NCBI GenBank assembly: GCA_002751075.1
Contig: NAOQ01000341.1
Span: 12,102 to 33,660, forward strand
DNA from: Ichthyophonus hoferi
Taxonomy: Eukaryota; Opisthokonta; Ichthyosporea; Ichthyophonida; Ichthyophonidae
DNA: 21,559 bases
Direction of reading: 5' to 3'
The position numbers and the translations under genes are program-made. Under the pieces are notes generated by a model, which saw only the letters and a list, made by a program, of their open reading frames with translations, was not told where the DNA came from and made no database searches. Shown piece by piece: positions 11,272-19,204 of the stretch (the stretch's first letter is position 1; every line of letters starts with the position of its first letter).

Positions 11272-11340
11272 ATTGGTCTTATTTAGGTTATTGAATACAG
11301 CTACATAGGTGTTAAGCAAAGACCGGGAAAGTATAAAAGG
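11272..11340 (+). promoter_or_regulatory. Candidate CCAAT/TATA promoter
   Basis: ATTGG (11272-11276, an inverted CCAAT) lies 56 bases before TATAAAAGG (11332-11340), a near-perfect TATA box. With transcription starting about 25-30 bases after the TATA box, the CCAAT box falls near -90, its classical place. CACGTG is further upstream at 11126-11131. Neither DDX18 nor UTP20 shows such a TATA box. Confidence 0.45.
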
Positions 11341-11436
11341 AACAAAAACAACCAATAATAAACATAGTAATAAACACTGCTCTCAATCGACAATATTTAC
11401 AGTTCAATTTATGCGCTTTTTTTTCTTTTCCATATT

Positions 11437-11508
11437 ATGTCTATAGTTGCCAAAGAAGCTGGAGTAGATAATCCAGATACTTTGCTATACTTTTTATCTT
11501 CAATGTGA
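11437..11508 (+). CDS. Small ORF (23 codons) in a candidate mini-gene
   Basis: The ORF starts MSIVAKEAGVDNP and ends in FLSSM before TGA, with codon use that looks coding rather than AT-random. It lies about 100 bases after a TATA box and 36 bases before AATAAA (11545-11550), so the unit would be a transcript near 200 bases. An earlier ATG at 11411 opens an overlapping 11-codon frame of mostly Phe. The pyrimidine tract ending in ctatag (11446) could instead be an acceptor, making 11447-11508 the last exon of a longer gene. I do not recognise the peptide. Confidence 0.3.
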   Translation: MSIVAKEAGVDNPDTLLYFLSSM

Positions 11509-11544
11509 ATTTTGAACTTCAGCGTGAGGAGCATCAAGATATTC

Positions 11545-11550
11545 AATAAA
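11545..11550 (+). terminator. Candidate poly(A) signal of the small transcription unit
   Basis: AATAAA 36 bases after the stop of the 23-codon ORF, consistent with a compact transcript from the TATA box at 11332. It could be chance in AT-rich sequence. Confidence 0.35.
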
Positions 11551-12129
11551 AACCAAAAACAAATATAAGAGAAATTTTTAGCTATGAAAAGATAAAATTA
11601 AGCTAATAATTAATATAAATTAAAATTAATCACAACACTAAACTTCAAGTCACGCCATACAAAAGCCCGTTTAAAATTCCTATTTTGTAGATCAGAATTA
11701 TCATTTTGAAGATCAAAAGGTATAGAGGGCCAACTAATTGAGTCTGGTGTTGATTCTTTTGATAATAATAATAGCATAACTATACATAGCCACAATTAGA
11801 GTCTAGTTATTACATACACAATACATCAAGTAAAAAGCTAAAACTTCTATATTCATTGATCAACAGAAGGAGATTCAAGAGCAGCTAGCTAGATGCTTTG
11901 GCATTGACTTTTTATTTATGTTTTAATTATTTGTATACATGTAATGAAAGCCCCATACGTGAACTCATAAGCTGTATTTTTCCAGTACAAGTATTTATAG
12001 TCTCTTTCACCAAGAAGTTTAGATTAAGGAAAATTATAAATCGTAGTCGTAATAAAGGGGTAGTGAAAATTGAAACTACTATCTGTGTACTCAATTCTAT
12101 TTAACATATGATGTTCGCATTCATTACTA

Positions 12130-12279
12130 ATTGACTTGGATAATTATCATTAGGCAGGGAATATGTTAAAACCCTTGCTTGTTCTGCTTGCAGTTTACAC
12201 TGTTTTTTGGGTTTAGATATGCTTCTACCTTTTTTCCATGTAGCTTAGAATGCGTATAATTTCTATCGTCCAAGTCAAT
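12130..12279. mobile_element. Possible MITE-like segment with short inverted termini
   Basis: ATTGACTTGGA at 12130-12140 and its reverse complement TCCAAGTCAAT at 12269-12279 bound a 150-base segment. Just inside the arms both ends have AATTAT-like sequence. No convincing target-site duplication is seen and it has no coding capacity, so a chance inverted repeat is possible. Confidence 0.25.
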
Positions 12280-12542
12280 ATGATTGTAAATGAGAACTAT
12301 ACAGTTATCCTTTAGCAGTTCAACAACACTAGACTCGGCAAGTTGGCCTTCTGATAAAGTATCTAGTTAATATAATTGGGCTGCTCGAAAATCAAAAGAC
12401 AAAATAAAAACAAAGATATGACATAACTGCATTCCAGAAATGATCTAACTGATATTAATCTCTAAAATTTAGAAACATGAACCTTTAATTGGCACAATAT
12501 CTATAGGCCATTTCAGTCTTAACAATACAATATCATACTATT

Positions 12543-12866
12543 ATGGTCAGTAGAAACAAAGACATTATTAAAAATCAAAACACCGGCGACATTATTGGAA
12601 AGATATATTCTAAATTTTCCCTAGGTAAATACATCGCAGAATTCAATTTAGAAGGAATTTCACTTACTGTAGCCACTGAGGAAAATTACGCATCAAACTT
12701 TTACTAGATTGTGGAACAATCTGAAAATAACCATTATGAAGAAGTCATCACAAGAGGCACTGACAACCACCACAAAGATATTAATTGGACCACTAATTCG
12801 ATAATATTATCAACACCCTACATTGATTTTATTACCGAATCACAATGTAACATAATTATAACACAG
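12543..12866 (+). repeat. Diverged repeat copy A (coding-derived, unidentified family)
   Basis: This copy includes an open stretch beginning MVSRNKDIIKNQNTGDIIG and containing ISLTVATEEN, followed by non-coding-looking sequence. Its second half aligns over more than 100 bases with copy B (13085-13275), for example ATCAACACCCT against ATTAACACCCT, and its translated first half resembles copy C. It is a broken remnant and is treated as a fossil. The family is not recognised; it could be a duplicated host exon or part of a mobile or virus-like element. Confidence 0.5.
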
Positions 12867-13010
12867 TAAGATAATAACTATGGCACCGTAAGATAATTAT
12901 TACAGCACAGAAAGCTAACCATAACACAGTGAAAAAATATCTAGAACACAGTGTTATAGTAACTACTACAAAATAAGATAATAACTACACTACAGAGAGA
13001 TAATAACTTA
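12861..13010. repeat. Degenerate minisatellite, about seven 19-23 base units
   Basis: Units resemble ACACAGTAAGATAATAACTA, with clear copies near 12861, 12883, 12905, 12924, 12946, 12969 and 12990. It sits between repeat copies A and B. Confidence 0.65.
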
Positions 13011-13084
13011 ATGCAAATCAACATTTTTCAACCTATATATTTGCTGTAATCATATATATATTGTTACAAGGTTACACACCAAGG

Positions 13085-13275
13085 AGAACAAGTACATCAG
13101 AATTCTCCTAGAGAATGGAACCGACCTGAATATAGCCAGCACCTAGAGGCAGACAATCATCACAGAGATACTGACAACTTTACAAAATTAGAAATCAGAC
13201 TACTGATTATATAGCATTATTAACACCCTGCATTGATTCAATTACTGCATCACAATACAGTAATATTATATAAAG
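13085..13275 (+). repeat. Diverged repeat copy B
   Basis: Same orientation as copy A. It contains TKENKYIRILLENGTDLNIA in one frame, which corresponds in DNA to the EKNKRIKLILEG region of copy C, and TTAACACCCTGCATTGATT, which corresponds to copy A. It is degraded and non-functional in appearance. Confidence 0.5.
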
Positions 13276-13456
13276 ATATTATAAGTCAAATACATTGTTT
13301 TACTAATATTAATAATTTTCTATTATTGAATAAAATTCAGGCATACATTATTTAGATTGCGATCGTATAGAAATAAAATCTATACTCAGGCTGGCTGCCA
13401 CTCTTTCCATTATATATATATTGCGAAATTATTAATTTAAAGCGCCCATAAGCTCC

Positions 13457-13484
<28 letters not shown>
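13457..13484. repeat. (AT)n microsatellite
   Basis: About fourteen AT dinucleotides, followed by a short GTAT tract, between repeat copies B and C. Confidence 0.85.
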
Positions 13485-13492
<8 letters not shown>

Positions 13493-13546
13493 TTGTGTAC
13501 AAATACAAATACAAGTGTAAGTATAACTACTACTTCAATATAAGTC

Positions 13547-13860
13547 GTTGATAGAATTAACGCCGGATGTTAACAATATTATAAAATCGGTAATATGATT
13601 GACGACTTTGTGGAGATTGTTAATATTGCCTGCGATAACTGTTTCATTGTTGAGCATGGCAAGGTTCAAGTCAGTTTCCCTTCTAGTATAAGCTTGATCC
13701 TTTTATTCTTCTCAGTATCCACAGCAATTGAAATTCTTTTAGAGTTATATTCTGTATTATTGTTATCTAGATGAACATGTCTGGAATGCTTGACACCTAT
13801 AATGTTACTAGTGGTTTAGTTTATACTAGCACGTTTGTTCAGCGGAAGGATAGTACTACC
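13547..13860 (-). repeat. Diverged repeat copy C, inverted
   Basis: Read on the minus strand it has ISIAVDTEKNKRIKLILEG-like and LHKVVNHITDFIILL-like stretches that match copies A and B in order. It is inverted relative to them and is the most protein-like copy, though broken. There is no match to a family I can name. Confidence 0.5.
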
Positions 13861-14571
13861 AAAACACAGTCTTTTTAATCATGATGATGAATATATAAAC
13901 GAATAACCTTTAAATTATGCATATTTTGGCAAATATATTGGCTGAAAAATGCCAACAGCGTATATTTTGCAGAAAAAAAATATTCCTGCGTCGCAATACA
14001 CATGATAATGTACTGTTACTGTATTGGAATTGCTTTATTTCTACATAAATTAGTAGAAGCAATAGATCTTTTGATTAAATTGCGCTCAATTCAACTTTGT
14101 TTGCTGATTGGATATACTAATATTTATTTAGCCAATTAATGTTTTGATTGATTTATAGATAATCCAATAGAAAATCTCCAATCAAAGTATGTAAGTAATT
14201 ACATACCTTTTCAGTTGTATTGCAATTGTTTTAAAATTTAAAATTAGTTTTTATTATAGAATTAAACTATAAAACTAAAACCTTTATACAAAATATATAT
14301 TTTTATATATAATATGAATATATACCAATATATACATATATGTTGTTATATATTATTACATTATTATATTATACTCTCATAATCAATCTAATCATTACCC
14401 AATTAAATGACGATATAATGTCAGACAAATGAAATTATCTTTCACATCATTAAAAACAAGCGAACCAAAACATGTCATGTACATGATTAATAACCAATAA
14501 ACATTAATAAACACGATATCGCACGAGATAACTCGATATGGCATAGTCACTTTAGATTAATCTTACAACGG

Positions 14572-14590
14572 CACGTGTACACACTGAGCC
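14572..14590 (-). promoter_or_regulatory. E-box composite element upstream of UTP20 (inverted copy of the DDX18 element)
   Basis: The minus strand reads GGCTCA directly followed by GTGTGTACACGTG, the same two blocks as at 3442-3462 (there separated by two bases). CACGTG is at 14572-14577, about 320 bases before the UTP20 ATG. GGGTTGG also adjoins the GGCTCA here, as it does near 3509-3525 of the DDX18 promoter. Myc/Max-type or other bHLH binding is inferred, not shown. Confidence 0.5.
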
Positions 14591-14659
14591 AACCCGATAA
14601 GCTGGCATGCGGGATTTATTGTTATTGTATCCCTCCCTACCTCACATCTATACATTTAA

Positions 14660-14683
14660 CTACAATATAGGTAGTTACATAGT
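14660..14683 (+). promoter_or_regulatory. Promoter motif shared with DDX18
   Basis: It matches 3531-3554 at 20 of 24 positions in the same orientation, 88 bases after the E-box (74 bases in DDX18). AACTAC/GTAGTT inverted arms overlap it (14658-14676), echoing the palindrome in DDX18. It probably lies near the transcription start. Confidence 0.45.
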
Positions 14684-14742
14684 TATAGTCTTATATACTA
14701 TATTTAATAGAGGGTTTGTAGGGGATATATTTATTTGTTCGC

Positions 14743-14769
14743 TGAAACTACCGTGAGGTTGTAGTTTCA
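14743..14769 (+). promoter_or_regulatory. Perfect hairpin in the probable UTP20 5' leader
   Basis: TGAAACTAC (14743-14751) and GTAGTTTCA (14761-14769) form a nine-base-pair stem with a nine-base loop (CGTGAGGTT), about 130 bases before the start codon and just before a (TA)n tract at about 14779-14803. If transcription starts near the shared promoter motif, it is a 5' UTR RNA hairpin; otherwise it could be a palindromic DNA site. Confidence 0.45.
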
Positions 14770-14899
14770 TCTATCCATTATATATATATATATATATATA
14801 TATCTATATAAATATATAATATTTTGTGTGCATATATATAGAATATAGAATAGTATATAATATTGTATAAAAGTATAAACATTTAACAATATTGGAAAT

Positions 14900-17800
14900 A
14901 TGGGAGATAAGCAACTGAATACCGACCCTTCTAAAGGGACCAACAAGTACAAGGTAGGTGTGATAGAGTGCTCTGATTGGTATGTTAATGTTATTGTTTA
15001 TATGTAGATGTATACTGATGTATACTGATGTTTACTACGTTTGTATTAATACTTTACTTGCTCACATTCTGTATGTATGCGTTTGTCATTATATATACTT
15101 TATGTGCATACACACACACATGCACACACCTATACATAGATACTTACCTGCATCCCTACCTACCTACCTACCTACCTACATGCATATATACATCCATGCA
15201 TGCATACATACATACGTACATACACACAGACAGATAGATCTACAGACAGAGAGACATACCTATATACCTACATACCTATATACATAGAGACATACTCCCA
15301 CACACCCATATATTTATACTTACACATGAGCCCTAACATGTTTTCCTTAAAATTATATTTAAGTTGAAAACATCCAACTGAACACGTTTTCAACGATTGT
15401 AATCTGACGTAATAGGAAAGACTCTATCGATATATATATGTTTAATATTGTTATATACCAATGTTAAATTATGCTATATTTATTGACGGAGCTAGAACAA
15501 CCTTGTCATAAATAAATGACGAAAATTTGAAGTAGTGTCGGAGACACAGGGATATGCGATAAATTTAAGTTTAGATGTTGTTTTGATTTTGATTTCAGTG
15601 TTTAATTTTTAATTTTGGTTTTATATCGCGTGTTTTCCAATTATTATCTCAATTAGTATATCATTATCATCAATTCTTAATCACATCCTGTGTTTGCCTA
15701 CATTCCAGCCTTAATTTTAACAATTTGAACAAGCCAACCCCGTACTTGACATAGATGCATAGAGTTATATGTTCTATTAAAATTAAAATTAAAAGCAACC
15801 AATTGACTCCAGTTATTAAATTTTATCCACAGTTCCAATCTTTTGCTGAAAGGCTCAATGGAGCCAAGATCAATGTCACCCACAGGGTGGGCCAGGTGGT
15901 GATCAATCCCGAGGTAGGTAAACATGGGTACATTATAGTATGTGTATGTATATATGATCGTGTGATATTGTGTATGTATGATATCTGTATGTATATATAT
16001 ATATGATAGTATGACAGTATAATGGGTGTATGTATGCATGATGATCTGATAATATGTATGTATGTGTGCATGTATGTATATATGTATGATGATCTGATGA
16101 TATATACGTATGTATGCATATATATATGCGATATTGGTCTATATTTACCTGACCATATATACTCTCATATAACACAACGTAGCAAGGAAATTATATATAT
16201 ATTTTAATTACCCACACATTAATTTTATTTATAATCTTTTAACTTTTTGTATATCGATTGCAGGATGCTGACAGTTTTTTCATGGAAGCACTAATGAAAT
16301 GGAAGGAATTAAACTGCACTAAGGTATATAATTGGTTGATTGTAATATACTGTTGATCGACCAGATTCGCCGTATTTGGAAGTCCAGTTGTATTTCTTTT
16401 TTTATTTGTCCTTTTCTCACTGACTGTTATTTATAACCATCTCTCCGATTAACGCATTTAGACATTGTTTTTCTTTCCTTCTAATGTGTAATGTAATACA
16501 TATACATTATCCTATTCTTGCATACTTATGTATTTGTTATTATCATGGCGGGTATATATGCTTCACATTGAAAATAATTTTACTTTTTATATTTTATTTT
16601 CACCGTTGTTTATTGGCCAAATCATATCCAATCATACTCTCTTACATCATCACTTCATTTACATTTATCTATAGCCACATAAGGGGTATTATTATTATTT
16701 CTACTGGTTCTTTATTAAGCCTCACTCCCTATTGAATCTAATTAATTATCTTTAAAGGTATTACCTGACCTATGATACCATACTAGTGTATTGGTGACGC
16801 CGTAATCCCGGGAATCATTACTAGCATCTAATTAATCGCATTAATTGACAAGCTCTCATGATAGCTATATATCTATATATGTGCGTAGACGTGACCCCTG
16901 GCCTATGGTATCAATTATTATTTCTCTCTACTATTCTACTATCCTTCCTCCAATAGGTTGCTATTTTTTAATTAATTTCTAAAGTTGGTGCTGATTGGTG
17001 ACATTAATTCTAATTTCTCTTTCAAGCCATCAAAGATATATAACAGTATCCAATAAGTGTGATCTAGAATCAATAACCACCTATGAGGTTTAGTATACTG
17101 CTCTAATATATTCCATCTATATATCTATACCATTAAAGTACAAGTTAATACCATTCCAGCTTTATGTATTATACTTGTTTGTTCCTCTGTCTATCTTTCT
17201 CCTATCACACAATCTAATTCTCCGAACTCCGCACTACAGCACTTCGCCCAATTCTGCTGTGACGTGAACCCATTAATCGGTAGCTTTCACCTATTGGTCT
17301 ATAATCAGCAGAAGGTTGTACAGATCATATTACGTCATCTACAAGTCCCTCATTCTATGGCCTCGGAGGTGCTTTTAGAGTATGTGTACCCCTTGGTAGG
17401 ATAGAATGACGCAGTGTTATGTGTACATATATTATAGCAAGAATATTAATGGCTACCATTAATTATCCTTCCTAAGACATAATAACTATAATTAACACAT
17501 TTACATGAACAAAACAATACTGGTAATGTGAACAGACACATGGACATATACACAACAACAATGATGCTAATAATAACAATCAGTAATTATCCTTCTTACA
17601 ATACACACAGTAACAACGACAAAAAGAGTCTATATATATATATATATATATATATATGTAGATATACTTATACATGTAACAACAATACTAACAATTCCAA
17701 TATGCGTATGAACATATATATAGAAACAATAGTAATAATCACTACCCCACACATACGTATGTATAAAACTAATTATGATTGCTAACTATTATCATACTAC

Positions 17801-18428
17801 ACATCTCTATGATAATAAAAACTGAAAATAACAATCACCAACCATAATCCCCCGTTTATTTTAGTCTCTTGACCCAATTGGCTCGTGACCTACGTCTTGA
17901 TTTCTACCCCAACTTCAAGGATGTGTTTGTAGTACTTGTCTCTCTACTGTCAGACGTTCAGAATGTGGACTTGATTACTGTAAGTCATAAAGCCTGTATA
18001 TGTCTATGTGAGTGTATTGTGTATATATGTATATATTATAAATATAGATATAGGTACATATATTTATATCATTAATCCAAACCTTTCCCCTTGCTCTGTT
18101 TTCATATCCATTTACACCTATAGACATACATACATACATACATACATACATACATACATACATACATACATACTAACCTACACCTATACTACCACAACAG
18201 AACACATTCACAGCCCTATCATATCTGTTCAAGTTCCTTTCCAAGTATCTTGTAAGAGATATCGATGAGGTGTTCAGGTAATTCTTAATGAAAATTTAAA
18301 AAACGCTTTAAAAATGTTTAGAACTTAGTTTTAAATTTGACGTTATTATGTAATTGGTATATTATTATTTTTATTTAAAACCATAACCCACCCAGTCCAC
18401 TCTTTCAGATGTGTTCTGTGTGTGCAAA

Positions 18429-18492
<64 letters not shown>

Positions 18493-19164
18493 TACATATA
18501 TACATACATACATACAAATACGGCAATATATATTTTTATATAGTCATATATTAACAAGTATCATTATGAATTAGTATCATATACATACATACAGTTACTC
18601 ACTAACGTATTCTATTTATATGACAGCTATTATCTTGATCTATTGGCGGAAGATCAGAGACCTCACGTGAGACAGTTTGCCGCTGAAAGTTTTTCATTTC
18701 TTCTTAGAAAGGTGAAGGGGCGTGTAAGCGTGCATGGGGTCTGATAGTATGATAAAGTATATAGAATAGTATGTGATAGTATGATAAAATATATAGAATA
18801 GTATGTGATAGTATGATAAAGTATATAGAATAGTATGTGATAGTATGATAAAGTATATAGAATAGTATGTGATAGTATGATAAAGTATATAGAATAGTAT
18901 GTGATAGTATGATAAAGTATGGTAGAATATATATTATTATAATAGAATACATAATACAGTTATCTAATCATTTTACCACTCTTTGTTTAGGTACCTGTTG
19001 CCAATTTTGGAGAGCGAGTTGATGCCATATTCACCCACCTTCATAATCATAGTAGACCGGAATTCATAGAAGGCCTAGGCGCATTGCTGTTTGAGACAGT
19101 TAAGGGTATGTACATACAACCATGTACTGATATATATATATATGTACATACAACCATGTAGTGC

Positions 19165-19204
<40 letters not shown>

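Larger units (their letters stand above)
10615..14899. other. 4.3-kb interval between DDX18 and UTP20
   Basis: No large conserved gene. In order it holds the DDX18 3' UTR, a possible small TATA-driven transcription unit (11272-11550), an inverted-repeat segment (12130-12279), three related diverged repeat copies (12543-13860) around a minisatellite, a (TA)n tract, plain AT-rich DNA (13870-14550), and the UTP20 promoter and 5' UTR (14572-14899). An open frame on the minus strand at 11610-11795 was not recognised and is not called. Confidence 0.65.

Noticed and set aside
11610-11795. 61-residue minus-strand ORF (MWLCIVMLLLLSKEST...)
   Set aside because: It begins with a short hydrophobic run like a signal peptide, but I recognise no family, see no promoter, and such lengths occur by chance in the open AT-rich frames here.
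14982-15287. Plus-strand ORFs rich in Tyr, His, Thr and Ile
   Set aside because: These are products of ATAC/CTAC microsatellite periodicity within UTP20 intron 1.
18125-18515. Tandem repeats as a CRISPR-like array
   Set aside because: They are simple tetranucleotide microsatellites without spacers, in introns of a nuclear gene.
18664-18669. CACGTG in UTP20 exon 7 as a regulatory E-box
   Set aside because: It lies in conserved coding sequence (PHVRQ), lacks the extended GGCTCA/GTGTGTA context, and about two CACGTG are expected by chance in a window of this composition.
18704-18952. Repetitive minus-strand ORF (YHILFYIL repeats)
   Set aside because: It is generated by the 32-base minisatellite in UTP20 intron 7 plus flanking sequence.
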